A stretch of 37,493 nt of DNA from Lachnospiraceae bacterium (lineage in GTDB: Bacteria > Bacillota > Clostridia > Lachnospirales > Lachnospiraceae). The position numbers and the translations under genes were made by a program. The notes below the pieces were generated by a model. That model did not search any database, was not told the DNA's origin, and was given only the letters and a program-made list of their open reading frames with translations. This document shows positions 1 through 8,955 of this stretch, in pieces (position 1 is the first letter of the stretch; every line of letters starts with the position of its first letter). Where the stretch lies: positions 1 to 37,493 of the forward strand of contig JAFUXG010000019.1 in assembly GCA_017470935.1 (NCBI GenBank). Direction: 5' to 3'.

Positions 1-38
<38 letters not shown>

Positions 39-238
39 AAAGTTCTTTCCTTGGTTCTTTCTTGCCATCGCTGGCTTCAAAAGCACCCAAATTTACTAAT
101 TTTAAGGATATACTATCCTTTGAAATCTCAAAAGATTTCAGGGTTGTTTCGTTGTTTAATCATCATTCAATTTTGTATGGTACACGTTGCTCGAGAAACA
201 TGAGCTGATATGCTCTTAAATTAATCTTTAAGAACAAG
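39..238 (-). other. 16S rRNA leader with two adjacent hairpins
   Basis: This is the spacer between tRNA-Ser and 16S, on the transcribed strand of the rRNA operon. Two perfect inverted repeats lie side by side: 104-120 (AAGGATA with a 3-nt loop) and 121-140 (TGAAATCT with a 4-nt loop). Structured leaders upstream of 16S are normal in rrn operons, where they take part in antitermination and RNase III processing. No ORF is credible here. Confidence 0.5.
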
Positions 239-324
239 CGGAGAGGGTGGGATTCGAACCCACGTGCCCTTGCGGACAAACGGTTTTCAAGACCGCCTCG
301 TTATGACCTCTTCGATACCTCTCC
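239..324 (-). tRNA. tRNA-Ser (anticodon UGA)
   Basis: The minus strand folds as a class II tRNA. Acceptor arms are GGAGAGG (318-324) and CCTCTCC (240-246), with a G discriminator at 239. The anticodon loop contains CTTGAAA with anticodon TGA, there is a long variable arm, and the T-arm reads GGTTCGAATCC. The 3' CCA is not encoded. It lies about 200 nt upstream of the 16S gene on the same strand, so it may be cotranscribed with the rRNA operon. Confidence 0.95.
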
Positions 325-399
325 GTGTTTCTGACTTAATGCAGACACTAACTATATTCTATTAAAAATATAACGCTGCTTCCGTCAGCGACAATGACT

Positions 400-428
400 A
401 TATTAACACGTAGTTTTGTCTGTGTCAA
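400..428 (-). promoter_or_regulatory. SigA-type promoter for tRNA-Ser / rrn
   Basis: On the minus strand, TTGACA (423-428) is followed after exactly 17 nt by TAATAT (400-405). It lies between the ispD stop and tRNA-Ser. A small hairpin (374-390, arms CGCTG/CAGCG) followed by a T-rich stretch lies downstream and could act as a weak terminator for ispD. Confidence 0.7.
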
Positions 429-437
429 CAACTTTTT

Positions 438-1136
438 TTATAAATTTTCCAAAAAAATTTCCGCTATTAAAATGTCTTCCGGAGTAGTGATTTTAATGTT
501 TCTGTAATCACCTAAAATTAGCTTTGATTTCTTGCCCAAATACCTTTCAACAATCATGGTATCATCAGTAATATTACCAGCATTATTCTTTTCCATTTCA
601 CTATATGCCATCAGAAGCTCATTATAAGAAAAGCCCTGGGGCGTTTGCACCTGCCACAATGTATTTCTGTCAGGCGTCTTTATTCCGTAATTATTCTCGT
701 CAACTACCTTTATGGTGTCCTTTGCCGAAACTCCAACAGTACATGCCCCGCTTATAATTACCTCATCCATAAGGCTTAATATGATCTTGTCATTAATACA
801 TGGTCTTGCGCTGTCATGGATAAGTACATAATCTGTTCCTTTTGATACTGTAAGTCCATTTCTTACAGACCAATATCTCTCGGAGCCACCCTCCACAATA
901 TCCTTGGTCTTATCAAAACCATATTTTTCAACTATTTCTTCACGGCAGAAATCTATATCCTGTTTGCCTGCAACCAATACAATATTGTCTACCGGGCTAT
1001 CTTGAAACGCTTTAAGAGAATAGTATATTACCTCTTTACCATTAAGCTTCATATACTGCTTTGGGATATCTGAATTCATTCTGCTTCCCTTACCTGCCGC
1101 CAAAACTATGGCTGTAAAATGCTTACCCTTGTACAT
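438..1136 (-). CDS. ispD: 2-C-methyl-D-erythritol 4-phosphate cytidylyltransferase IspD
   Basis: IspD transfers CMP from CTP to 2-C-methyl-D-erythritol 4-phosphate, the third step of the non-mevalonate (MEP) isoprenoid pathway in the cytosol. The protein is 232 residues, the usual length. The N-terminal nucleotide-binding signature LAAGKGSRMNSDIPKQY is intact (residues 12-28). The family LIHDSARP and WQVQTPQGF blocks are also present. The gene starts 6 nt downstream of the tsaD stop, so the two are probably cotranscribed, with the GAGAGG ribosome binding site inside the end of tsaD. A bacterial relative such as TarI (ribitol-5-P cytidylyltransferase) shares this fold, but the motif set fits IspD better. 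Confidence 0.9.
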   Translation of the reverse strand: MYKGKHFTAIVLAAGKGSRMNSDIPKQYMKLNGKEVIYYSLKAFQDSPVDNIVLVAGKQDIDFCREEIVEKYGFDKTKDIVEGGSERYWSVRNGLTVSKGTDYVLIHDSARPCINDKIILSLMDEVIISGACTVGVSAKDTIKVVDENNYGIKTPDRNTLWQVQTPQGFSYNELLMAYSEMEKNNAGNITDDTMIVERYLGKKSKLILGDYRNIKITTPEDILIAEIFLENL

Positions 1137-1142
1137 ATACTA

Positions 1143-2171
1143 TTATAACCTCTCACCTATTTTCAAATTAGGAACAGCATTTAAATCAAGTCCATGACTC
1201 ACCCCTTTAATATAGCTGTAATAACCTGCAGCTCCTATCATCACCGCATTGTCAGTACAGTATATGGGGGATGGATGATAAAATGATATTCCTTCCTTTT
1301 CACATGCCTTCCTGACACTTTCACGAAGTGAGGAATTAGACGCAACACCTCCTGCTATTGCAAGCTTGTTCATGCCCGCTTCTTTTGTTGCACAAATTGC
1401 ATGTGTCGTCAGCACATCAATAACTGCATATTGAAAGGATGCAGCCACATCAGCTCTATTCACCTCAATCTTCTTCATCTCACACTGATTTAAATAATTG
1501 AGCACAGCCGATTTCAAACCACTAAAGCTGAAATCAAATTCACTGCCATCCACCTTTGCTCTCGGAAATGGAATAGCCTCCTTATTACCTTCCTTCGCCA
1601 AGGCATCAATCTTAGGACCTCCCGGATATCCAAGTCCGATAGCTCTTGCCACCTTGTCAAAGGCTTCTCCCGCTGCATCATCTCTGGTCCTTCCAATGAT
1701 TTCAAATGCATCATAGTCTATGACCTTTACAAGATGGGTATGTCCACCGGAAACAACAAGACACATAAATGGAGGCTCCAAATCTTTATTCTCAATATAA
1801 TTTGCAGCAATATGCCCTTCAATATGATGAACACCAACAAGCGGCTTCCCTGTGGCATAAGCAATTGCCTTTGCCTCAGCTACTCCCACAAGCAAAGCTC
1901 CCACAAGACCGGGACCATAAGTCACAGCTATTGCATCTATATCCTCCAATGAACAATCTGCATCATTTAACGCTTCCCTGATCACCTGATTGACCTTCTC
2001 AATATGTTTACGGGAAGCAATCTCCGGCACAACACCACCATATAATTTGTGAAGCTCAATCTGGGAAAAGATAACATTTGAACATACCTCTCTCCCATTC
2101 CTCATAACAGCAGCCGCCGTTTCATCACACGATGATTCTATTGCCAATATTCTAATATCCTTATCATCCAT
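1143..2171 (-). CDS. tsaD: tRNA N6-threonylcarbamoyladenosine transferase TsaD
   Basis: TsaD transfers the threonylcarbamoyl group from TC-AMP to A37 of ANN-decoding tRNAs, working with TsaB and TsaE. It is 342 residues, typical of bacterial TsaD. It has the ASKHA nucleotide-binding start [11 protein letters not shown], the metal-ligand motif HHIEGH near residue 120, VSGGHTHL, and the C-terminal [10 protein letters not shown] and [10 protein letters not shown] blocks. AAGAGG lies about 11 nt before the ATG. The partners tsaB and tsaE are 2.5-4 kb upstream on the same strand. TsaC/TsaC2, which makes TC-AMP, is not in the window. The motifs make this call secure. Confidence 0.96.
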   Translation of the reverse strand: MDDKDIRILAIESSCDETAAAVMRNGREVCSNVIFSQIELHKLYGGVVPEIASRKHIEKVNQVIREALNDADCSLEDIDAIAVTYGPGLVGALLVGVAEAKAIAYATGKPLVGVHHIEGHIAANYIENKDLEPPFMCLVVSGGHTHLVKVIDYDAFEIIGRTRDDAAGEAFDKVARAIGLGYPGGPKIDALAKEGNKEAIPFPRAKVDGSEFDFSFSGLKSAVLNYLNQCEMKKIEVNRADVAASFQYAVIDVLTTHAICATKEAGMNKLAIAGGVASNSSLRESVRKACEKEGISFYHPSPIYCTDNAVMIGAAGYYSYIKGVSHGLDLNAVPNLKIGERL

Positions 2172-2224
2172 CAGTTACAATACCTCTTTATAATGTATTA
2201 GATCCACATTGTCCTTGTTATCAT

Positions 2225-2821
2225 TTATTGTGCTGTACTGCCAGCGCCAACCGAACCTGTATCTGCCATCCAGCCAAGAATCTTCCACCTTCCCATACTA
2301 TCCTTTCTAAGAAGATATTCCTGATCGCCCTTAACAGTTGCATTATCCACCCTGATAATCACCCCAACTCTAAGCTTTGCATACTCCACATCATTATCCT
2401 TGTTATACTGTATCTGACTGGCTTCGGGCAGTGTATAGCTGACATACTTTTGTTTGTTATCTATATAAAACTGAATATCACTCTCAAGAGATTTAAGCTG
2501 TGTGTCCTCAGAATTGATCGCCAATAGTTCATCATCCATAAGCTCACGTATCTTCTTATTTGCATCAAAAAGCTCTTCCTTAGAAAATTCATTATTATAC
2601 GCCATCTTCATATATCGGCAGTGTAGCTTTACTGTCTCTCTGACAGTCTTTGGATAATTGTCCTGGAAATCATACTCCAATAATTTTTCTACCTCAGATG
2701 TATTCTTAACCCTTTGTTTGCCCGACATACGATTACTCATTGCAAAATAGAAGCCTATCACTCCAATAACAATGATAATTGCAGCTATGGCAAACCCCTT
2801 TGTACCCGCTTCCTTTTTCAT
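2225..2821 (-). CDS. Membrane-anchored protein of unknown function
   Basis: I chose the ATG at 2821 because AAGGAGG lies 6 nt before it; an in-frame start 12 codons earlier lacks one. The 198-residue protein has one N-terminal hydrophobic segment (about residues 9-27), so most of it should sit outside the membrane. The soluble part starts with a helical, charged region and ends in a beta-rich segment (SYTLPEASQIQ, KLRVGVIIRV, WKILGWM) that resembles an NTF2-like or DUF fold seen in small Lachnospiraceae proteins. I do not recognise a function. It lies between rnz and tsaD in the same transcription direction. Confidence 0.75.
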   Translation of the reverse strand: MKKEAGTKGFAIAAIIIVIGVIGFYFAMSNRMSGKQRVKNTSEVEKLLEYDFQDNYPKTVRETVKLHCRYMKMAYNNEFSKEELFDANKKIRELMDDELLAINSEDTQLKSLESDIQFYIDNKQKYVSYTLPEASQIQYNKDNDVEYAKLRVGVIIRVDNATVKGDQEYLLRKDSMGRWKILGWMADTGSVGAGSTAQ

Positions 2822-2915
2822 ACCATTTCCTCCTTGAATCAGCAAAAGCCTATACACTTCTCCATCTTAAATATCAATACTCACTAAAACATTATGAACA
2901 AAATCAATTCTTAGT

Positions 2916-3830
2916 TTATTCGTCCCCTTCAAATATAAGAGTTGTGGATCTTCTATCCTTAGGTATTATTGTGTTATCAAAAACACCTCTCACCCTGTCC
3001 TTATAATCCTGGGGCCGTACAAGAGATGGTGAAAAATGCGTAAGCCACATCTCCTTAACCTGAGCCCTTTTTGCAAGCTCCGCTGCCTCATAAAAGGTCA
3101 TATGTTTGTTTTCCTTTGCCTTTGTCTCCTTCTCATCCTCTCCATACATGCCTTCACATATGAAAAGATCCGAGCCCTTAGCGTTACTGACTATTCTTTC
3201 CACCGGTCTTGTATCTGTGCAGTATGTAAGCTTGATCCCCTTACGCTGCTTGCCCATCACCATATCCGAAGTATAAATGTTATCTCCATCCTCTATGGTT
3301 TCACCCTTTTGAAGCCTGCCCCAAAACTGTAGTGGTATATTCTGTGCCTTTGCCCTATCGGGATCAAACCTTCCGGCTCTGTCAAGCTCAACGCTGTAAC
3401 CATAACAGGTTATATTATGATTAACCTTGAATGCATTGATTCTCAAACCGTTGAATGTAAATGATTCTTCATCCTTTTCAAGCTCTATAAAACGGATATC
3501 AAAGGGCAGCTCAGGCGCAATCGTTCTTAAGGCATTAACCACCTTTTCCAACCGTTTTGGTCCTATCATTGTAACAGGCTCTGTTCTATCTGCATTACCA
3601 AGTGTAAGCAGAAGCCCCGGCAATCCGCTTATATGGTCGGCATGATAATGGGTGAAGCAGATCACATCAATGGGCTTAAAGCTCCAGCCCTGCTGGCGTA
3701 TGGATGTCTGGGTTCCCTCACCACAATCTATCAATACACTCATTCCATTATATCTTAACATCAATGATGTTAATGCACGGTACGGAAGGGGCATCATTCC
3801 ACCGGTTCCTAACAGACATACATCTATCAT
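2916..3830 (-). CDS. rnz: Ribonuclease Z (tRNA 3' endonuclease)
   Basis: RNase Z cuts the 3' trailer from tRNA precursors that lack an encoded CCA. The 304-residue protein is a metallo-beta-lactamase fold enzyme of the short RNase Z type. The zinc-binding motif THYHADH is at residues 60-66, with further ligands in the LTHFS and CDTRP blocks. The ATG at 3830 is preferred over one 9 codons upstream because AGAGGTAAGGA precedes it. The nearby tRNA-Ser(UGA) has no encoded CCA, which is the RNase Z substrate class. The gene sits among t6A tRNA-modification genes. Confidence 0.94.
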   Translation of the reverse strand: MIDVCLLGTGGMMPLPYRALTSLMLRYNGMSVLIDCGEGTQTSIRQQGWSFKPIDVICFTHYHADHISGLPGLLLTLGNADRTEPVTMIGPKRLEKVVNALRTIAPELPFDIRFIELEKDEESFTFNGLRINAFKVNHNITCYGYSVELDRAGRFDPDRAKAQNIPLQFWGRLQKGETIEDGDNIYTSDMVMGKQRKGIKLTYCTDTRPVERIVSNAKGSDLFICEGMYGEDEKETKAKENKHMTFYEAAELAKRAQVKEMWLTHFSPSLVRPQDYKDRVRGVFDNTIIPKDRRSTTLIFEGDE

Positions 3831-3922
3831 TTCCTTACCTCTTTCATATTGTTTCAAATCATATCAAGCATTTAATCCATCTAATATATCAGAATCAACT
3901 GCCACAAAATACTCTATCTATA

Positions 3923-4552
3923 TCATAAAAGCTTTCGCTCCATAATTATGGCATCCTCTGTGGGATTGTCATAATAGTTCTTTCTTACTCCTAATTCATC
4001 AAACCGTTTCTTCTTATATAAACGCTGCGCCACCTCATTACTATGCCTCACTTCCAAAAGCATTCGTGCACAAGCTTTGGCTTTTGCCTCATATATGAGC
4101 CGGTCCATAAGAGCAGAAGCTATATTCATCCCCCTGTACTTTTCTGTAACTGCTATATTCAAAAGCTCAGCTTCATCAGCAACGATCATTATACCGCCAA
4201 AACCAATAACTGTTTTCAATTTTATATTCATAATGCCAGCCTTGTCAGATTCATCAACCTTTACAGGTTCATCATCTTTGCCAGGTTCATCAGCTTTGCC
4301 AAATTCATCGACCTTGACACATGCATAATTCCCACTTACTTTTTCATGGTAAATTTTATCCTGTGACAATACTGCCACATAGTAAATGTTATTATCATAT
4401 TTCAACACATCCCTGATTCCATCTAATGACCAATGCTCCGGAAGGCACTCTCTTGCAATCTCATATACCTGCTCACAGTATTCTAATGTTAACGGAATCA
4501 ATTTAAACAAGTCACACATTACTCCTGAATTGTTACTATCCTTTTCAAACAT
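3923..4552 (-). CDS. rimI: RimI-type GNAT N-acetyltransferase with a repeat insert
   Basis: RimI acetylates the N-terminal alanine of ribosomal protein S18. The 209-residue protein has the GNAT acetyl-CoA motif (LNIAVTEKYRGMNIASALM, residues 131-149) and the family ending with NEVAQRLYKKKRF and DAIIMERKL. It is about 55 residues longer than usual. The extra length is partly an N-terminal extension and partly an acidic insert (residues 81-104) made of four six-residue repeats of the form xDExxK. The repeats are encoded by four 18-bp tandem units. The ATG at 4552 has AAGGA about 8 nt upstream; an ATG at 4519 has GGAG only 2 nt away. The rimI-tsaB-tsaE order supports the call. Confidence 0.85.
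   Translation of the reverse strand: MFEKDSNNSGVMCDLFKLIPLTLEYCEQVYEIARECLPEHWSLDGIRDVLKYDNNIYYVAVLSQDKIYHEKVSGNYACVKVDEFGKADEPGKDDEPVKVDESDKAGIMNIKLKTVIGFGGIMIVADEAELLNIAVTEKYRGMNIASALMDRLIYEAKAKACARMLLEVRHSNEVAQRLYKKKRFDELGVRKNYYDNPTEDAIIMERKLL
4241..4312 (-). repeat. Four 18-bp tandem repeats inside rimI
   Basis: Four imperfect 18-bp units (starting at 4241, 4259, 4277 and 4295 on the plus strand) each contain the core TTCATC and encode six residues of the form xDExxK. The array is in frame, so copy-number changes would lengthen or shorten the protein without breaking it. Confidence 0.85.
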
Positions 4553-4654
4553 AACTATGTTCCTTTACAGTTTGGAAGGCTTTTAAGGATGCAAACACTA
4601 TCACACTAAAACACAATCCTCTAATATTCTCTTCCATCAATTCTATCAATATCT

Positions 4655-5362
4655 TCAATCAGAGATATTCTTCTCAGCGCGCTCCCTCTCTGCCTGAGAC
4701 ATTCTCAGATACTCCGGAACAAAATCATCGGCACTCACATAATTACCGCTATTCCAATATTCAAAGGCCCTTACTGCCAATGCAGATGCCCTCTGCTTGT
4801 TAACATGTGCCGGTGCAAAGGAATATGGCACCTGGATACTACTCTTAATCACATCTTCATATACCGGAACACCATCACCTAAGAACACAACCTCTTCCCC
4901 CAAAAGATTCAGTGTATCAATCAATTCCTCCACTGCAATGGGTATCTGATCCTTAACCACCTGTAACACATGTCCCTGAAAACGGTATAGACCTGTATAC
5001 ACCTGATTTCTCCTTGCATCCATTATCGGACAAAGCAATGCCTTAGTATCATAGAGATTCATAGCAAGTCCCTCCACAGTAGGAACACCGATCACAGGCT
5101 TATCCAGTGCAAAGCCAAGCCCCTTAACTGTGGCAGACCCAATTCTAAGTCCTGTAAATGATCCGGGTCCCTTTGCAACAGCTATAGCATCTATTGTATT
5201 TAAATCCGTCTCCGTCATCTTCACTATCTCATCAAGCATAGGAAGTAACGTCTGGGAATGCGTTTTCTTATAATTAACTGTATATTCTGCAATCAGGTTG
5301 GAATCCTCCACAATGGCTACAGAAGCAACCAATCCTGAACTGTCCACTGCAAGAATTTTCAT
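4655..5362 (-). CDS. tsaB: t6A biosynthesis dimerisation protein TsaB
   Basis: TsaB is the inactive ASKHA partner that heterodimerises with TsaD and scaffolds the t6A complex. The 235-residue protein starts MKILAVDSSG and carries the family block VAKGPGSFTGLRIG and then KGLGFALDKPVIGVPT. The ATG at 5362 follows AGGAGGAAAGATATA, so I reject the longer reading. The gene lies between tsaE (upstream) and rimI (downstream). Confidence 0.94.
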   Translation of the reverse strand: MKILAVDSSGLVASVAIVEDSNLIAEYTVNYKKTHSQTLLPMLDEIVKMTETDLNTIDAIAVAKGPGSFTGLRIGSATVKGLGFALDKPVIGVPTVEGLAMNLYDTKALLCPIMDARRNQVYTGLYRFQGHVLQVVKDQIPIAVEELIDTLNLLGEEVVFLGDGVPVYEDVIKSSIQVPYSFAPAHVNKQRASALAVRAFEYWNSGNYVSADDFVPEYLRMSQAERERAEKNISD

Positions 5363-5522
5363 TATATCTTTCCTCCTGTTAAAGTACCGCATCCTTGCTC
5401 CGACTCCCGGATAGTTAAGAACATCCTTTCTTCCCACTCCAGGATTTGTTCTTAAGTCGCTGTTCGCAAAGATACTGTTTTATCTGTCTATCAGACATAG
5501 ATTATATCTCCATTGCAGTAAG

Positions 5523-5960
5523 TTATCCAATCTTTGTTATCGTAATCCTTCGATAATCAAACCCCTTTTCAAGATTCTTCTCAATCGTTACCCTTGTATA
5601 TCTCTCCGGCAGAATATCCGATATCATATCCGCCCATTCAATAAGTGATACACCATCACCATATATCATATCAGTAAAGCCCACTTCCTCCATCTCCTCG
5701 GAGTCCTCTATCCTGTATACATCAAAATGATATAGGGTAAGCTTCCTGTCATCTGTACCTTCATATTCCTGTACGATTGTAAATGTAGGACTGTTCACAT
5801 ATTCCTCTATTCCTAGCCCTTTCGCAAAGCCTTGTGAGAATAAGGTTTTTCCGACACCCAAATCACCAATTAAGCAGACCACATCTCCTGCCTTTGCCTC
5901 TTGTCCTAACTTTTTCGCCAGTTCAAATGTTTCATCGGGCCTATAACTATCGTATTCCAT
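5523..5960 (-). CDS. tsaE: t6A biosynthesis ATPase TsaE
   Basis: TsaE is the small P-loop ATPase that drives turnover of the TsaB-TsaD complex. The 145-residue length is typical. The Walker A motif GDLGVGKT is near residues 33-40. The family blocks VNSPTFTIVQEY, LYHFDVYR and SLIEWADMI are all present. AGGAG lies 6 nt before the ATG. A 160-nt gap separates it from tsaB. It probably starts the tsaE-tsaB-rimI group. Confidence 0.94.
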   Translation of the reverse strand: MEYDSYRPDETFELAKKLGQEAKAGDVVCLIGDLGVGKTLFSQGFAKGLGIEEYVNSPTFTIVQEYEGTDDRKLTLYHFDVYRIEDSEEMEEVGFTDMIYGDGVSLIEWADMISDILPERYTRVTIEKNLEKGFDYRRITITKIG

Positions 5961-6037
5961 CTGTATCTCCTAATAACATTACTTAAAACCAAGTTCATAC
6001 CAGCCCTTGGTATCTATTTGTATAATTTCCCCATATA

Positions 6038-6571
6038 TCATTTACCGCGTTTCTTCATTCCTCCCAACAGCTTAACCGTTGTATCCTTCGAATACTCTGC
6101 CATTGCATTTCCCAAATCATCCACTTGTCCTTCTAAACTACTCTTCGGAAAAATAAATGAATTGATTCGGTTGCTATATACAAGGAACTGCGACTTTGTT
6201 TCCGCAATCTTAAAAAGCTGCTTCCACTCAATAGTCTGGCTTTCTTCATCCTGTGAAACAGTAATGCCTTCCTCATTAACAATATAATTAAGCGGCTTCT
6301 TGTATGCCTTTGATAATTTCATCTGGCTCTTTGATCTCATCAGCATTCTTAACGGCTCAAATATAAGAAACCACGCTGCCACAATCGTCATAATAGTCTT
6401 GCTCTGATCCGATAGTTTATCAAAAGACAAAATCAAATTAGCCAGCGCCATGATTGACAATATCACCCCTAATATTCCGGCAAAACTGTGATACGTATGA
6501 TACATTGTAAACTTGTATATTTCCTTCCATGTCATCTGCACAGAAAATGTAATCGGTTTCTTTTCTTCCAT
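6038..6571 (-). CDS. YcxB-like membrane protein
   Basis: The 177-residue protein has two hydrophobic segments near residues 31-50 and 61-76, followed by a cytosolic C-terminal domain. That domain resembles the YcxB-like family (EGITVSQDEESQTIEWKQL, then FLVYSNRINSFIFPKSSL). Its function is unknown. I chose the ATG at 6571, with AGAGG 8 nt upstream, over a TTG two codons earlier. It lies 20 nt downstream of tex and is likely cotranscribed with it. Confidence 0.75.
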   Translation of the reverse strand: MEEKKPITFSVQMTWKEIYKFTMYHTYHSFAGILGVILSIMALANLILSFDKLSDQSKTIMTIVAAWFLIFEPLRMLMRSKSQMKLSKAYKKPLNYIVNEEGITVSQDEESQTIEWKQLFKIAETKSQFLVYSNRINSFIFPKSSLEGQVDDLGNAMAEYSKDTTVKLLGGMKKRGK

Positions 6572-6590
6572 ACTCAAATCCTCTTCACCA

Positions 6591-8741
6591 TCACAATATC
6601 ATCGAAAGCTGTATCCTCTTTCTCTTAAGATCCACAGAAAGCACCTTGACTTCCACAATATCTCCAACACTTACAACCTCCAATGGATGCTTTACAAACT
6701 TCTCGTTTGTAAGCTGGGAAATGTGAACAAGTCCATCCTGATGGACTCCTATATCCACGAAAGCACCAAAATCAATAACATTGCGGACTGTACCCTTAAG
6801 CACCATCCCCTCCTGTAGGTCTTCCATCTCCATAACATCAGTACGAAGAATAGGTGCAGGCATATCCTCACGGGGATCTCTTCCCGGTTTCTCCAGCTCC
6901 TTGATTATATCATCCAAGGTAAGCTCACCTATACCAAGCTCCGCAGATAACTTCTTTCTATCCTTAGCCATCAAGGAAAGACCAATAAGTCCCTGGCTTG
7001 TTATATCATCTAAAGAGTAGCCAAGCTTCTTCAAAAGATTGGCTGCTGCATCATAGCTTTCCGGATGCACACTGGTGAAATCAAGTGGATTATCTCCATC
7101 CATAATTCTCATGAATCCGGCACACTGCTCAAATGCCTTAGGTCCAAGCTTTGCAACCTTAAGCAGCTGCTTACGGTTGGTGAACTTACCGTTCTCCTCA
7201 CGATACGCAACAATATTTCTGGCGATCGGCTTAGAAACGCCGGATACGTATTCCAGCAATGACGCAGATGCAGTATTAAGATCAACACCTACCTTATTAA
7301 CGCAATCCTCAACAACACCTGTCAACGCCTCGCCTAACTTCTTCTGGTTCATATCATGCTGATACTGGCCTACACCGATTGACTTTGGATCGATCTTCAC
7401 AAGCTCGGCAAGTGGATCCTGCAGACGTCTTGCAATAGAAGCAGCACTACGCTGTCCCACATCAAAATTCGGGAACTCTTCTGTTGCCAGCTTACTTGCA
7501 GAATACACAGAAGCTCCGGCTTCATTCACTATTATATACTGTACCTTCTCAGGTATCTCCTTGAGTAACTCAACAATAACCTGCTCCGATTCTCTCGATG
7601 CAGTTCCGTTGCCAACTGATATCAAAGTAATTCCATACTTCTTAATCAGGTTATGGACTATCTTCTTAGACTCAGCAATCTTCTTCTGTGGCTCCGTAGG
7701 ATAAATGACAATCGTATCAAGCACCTTGCCTGTGGCATCCACAACAGCAAGCTTACATCCGGTACGGAATGCCGGATCCCATCCAAGTACAACATGCCCG
7801 GCAATAGGCGGCTGCATAAGCAGCTGCTTCAGATTCTTGCCAAACACTGTGATTGCTCCATCCTCAGCCTTCTCAGTAAGATTACTTCTGATCTCCCTCT
7901 CAATAGCAGGAGCAATAAGGCGCTTATAGCTGTCTTCAGCCACACGCTGCAGCAATGGTGCAGTATTAGGATTATCATTAACGATCACTTTTTTCCCAAG
8001 ATAACCAATAATCCTCTCCTCCGGTGCTTCTATCTTAACTGTGATGAACTTCTCCTTCTCACCACGGTTGATGGCAAGTACACGATAACCCGCTGCCTTA
8101 CTGATGGGCTCGGAAAAATCGTAATACATCTCATATACAGAGGATGCCTCCGGATCCTTTGCAGCAGAAATTATCCTGCCCTCTTTCACAGTAATATCTC
8201 TTATGTATGTTCGATATTCCGCTTCATCAGCAATATTCTCTGCAATTATATCAAGTGCTCCATTAATCGCATCTTCGACTGTAGGAACTTCCTTCCCCTC
8301 TTCCTCAGACAGATATGCCTTTGCCTCTTCCTCGATTGGAGTATTAGTCATCTGCAAATAAATGATATTAGCAAGCCCTTCCAATCCCTTCTCCTTGGCA
8401 ACCGTTGCCCTTGTACGTCGCTTCTGCTTATAAGGGCGGTACAGATCCTCCACTGCAACAAGTGTCATAGCATCTCTGATCTGCTTCTCCAATTCCGGTG
8501 TAAGCTTCTCCTGCTCTGCAATGGAAGCTATAACTGTCTCCTTGCGCTCCTCAAGATTCCTAAGGTAATTAAGTCTCTCATAGAGATCACGCAGCACCTC
8601 GTCATTCAGTGAGCCTGTAGCTTCCTTTCTGTACCTGGCGATAAATGGTATAGTTGACCCTTCATCGATAAGCTTCACCGTTGCCTCCACCTGACTTACC
8701 TTAATTCCAAGCTCCTGCGCGATCACCTTTGCAATATCCAT
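6591..8741 (-). CDS. tex: Tex-family S1 RNA-binding accessory protein
   Basis: Tex is a conserved nucleic-acid-binding protein linked to transcription; its biochemical role is poorly defined. The 716-residue protein has the full order of Tex domains: N-terminal helical region starting MDIAKVIAQELG, a YqgF/RNase H-like domain (VLGWDPAFRTGCKLAVVD, about residues 318-335), helix-hairpin-helix repeats (ASASLLEYVSGVSKPIARNI), and a C-terminal S1 domain (GMVLKGTVRNVIDFGAFVDI). AGAGG lies upstream of the ATG. A palindrome and a TATAAT lie 110-140 bp upstream. Confidence 0.95.
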   Translation of the reverse strand: MDIAKVIAQELGIKVSQVEATVKLIDEGSTIPFIARYRKEATGSLNDEVLRDLYERLNYLRNLEERKETVIASIAEQEKLTPELEKQIRDAMTLVAVEDLYRPYKQKRRTRATVAKEKGLEGLANIIYLQMTNTPIEEEAKAYLSEEEGKEVPTVEDAINGALDIIAENIADEAEYRTYIRDITVKEGRIISAAKDPEASSVYEMYYDFSEPISKAAGYRVLAINRGEKEKFITVKIEAPEERIIGYLGKKVIVNDNPNTAPLLQRVAEDSYKRLIAPAIEREIRSNLTEKAEDGAITVFGKNLKQLLMQPPIAGHVVLGWDPAFRTGCKLAVVDATGKVLDTIVIYPTEPQKKIAESKKIVHNLIKKYGITLISVGNGTASRESEQVIVELLKEIPEKVQYIIVNEAGASVYSASKLATEEFPNFDVGQRSAASIARRLQDPLAELVKIDPKSIGVGQYQHDMNQKKLGEALTGVVEDCVNKVGVDLNTASASLLEYVSGVSKPIARNIVAYREENGKFTNRKQLLKVAKLGPKAFEQCAGFMRIMDGDNPLDFTSVHPESYDAAANLLKKLGYSLDDITSQGLIGLSLMAKDRKKLSAELGIGELTLDDIIKELEKPGRDPREDMPAPILRTDVMEMEDLQEGMVLKGTVRNVIDFGAFVDIGVHQDGLVHISQLTNEKFVKHPLEVVSVGDIVEVKVLSVDLKRKRIQLSMIL

Positions 8742-8845
8742 CTGTCTAAAACCTCTGTCTTTCTTCTGATATTTTGCAACTGTCCAGAGCCTATGCCAAG
8801 AATTTTCAAGGCTTGCTCTAAATAGTTACGATTTTTTATAAATGT

Positions 8846-8880
8846 ATTATACAACATCACCAGTACAATTTTTTGTACTG
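8846..8880 (-). promoter_or_regulatory. TATAAT box with 20-bp palindrome upstream of tex
   Basis: A perfect palindrome, CAGTACAA-TTTT-TTGTACTG, spans 8861-8880. On the minus strand a TATAAT box (8846-8851) follows 9 nt later, so the palindrome covers the -35 region expected for this promoter. No T-run follows the hairpin, which argues against a terminator. It could be an operator; no regulator is identified. Confidence 0.45.
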
Positions 8881-8955
8881 CCAATACTTTTATTAAATAT
8901 TTATTTACACATATTTTCAACAGCTAACATAATAGTGTAATTATTGATCAATCCG

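Noticed and set aside
7653-8612. Plus-strand open frame of about 319 codons opposite tex
   Set aside because: It lies entirely antisense to a clear tex gene, has no recognisable domain and is rich in Cys, Leu and Ser as expected for the reverse frame of a coding region.
8723-8920. Open frame of 65 codons overlapping the tex start
   Set aside because: No ribosome binding site, covers the palindrome and promoter region, and has no recognisable features.
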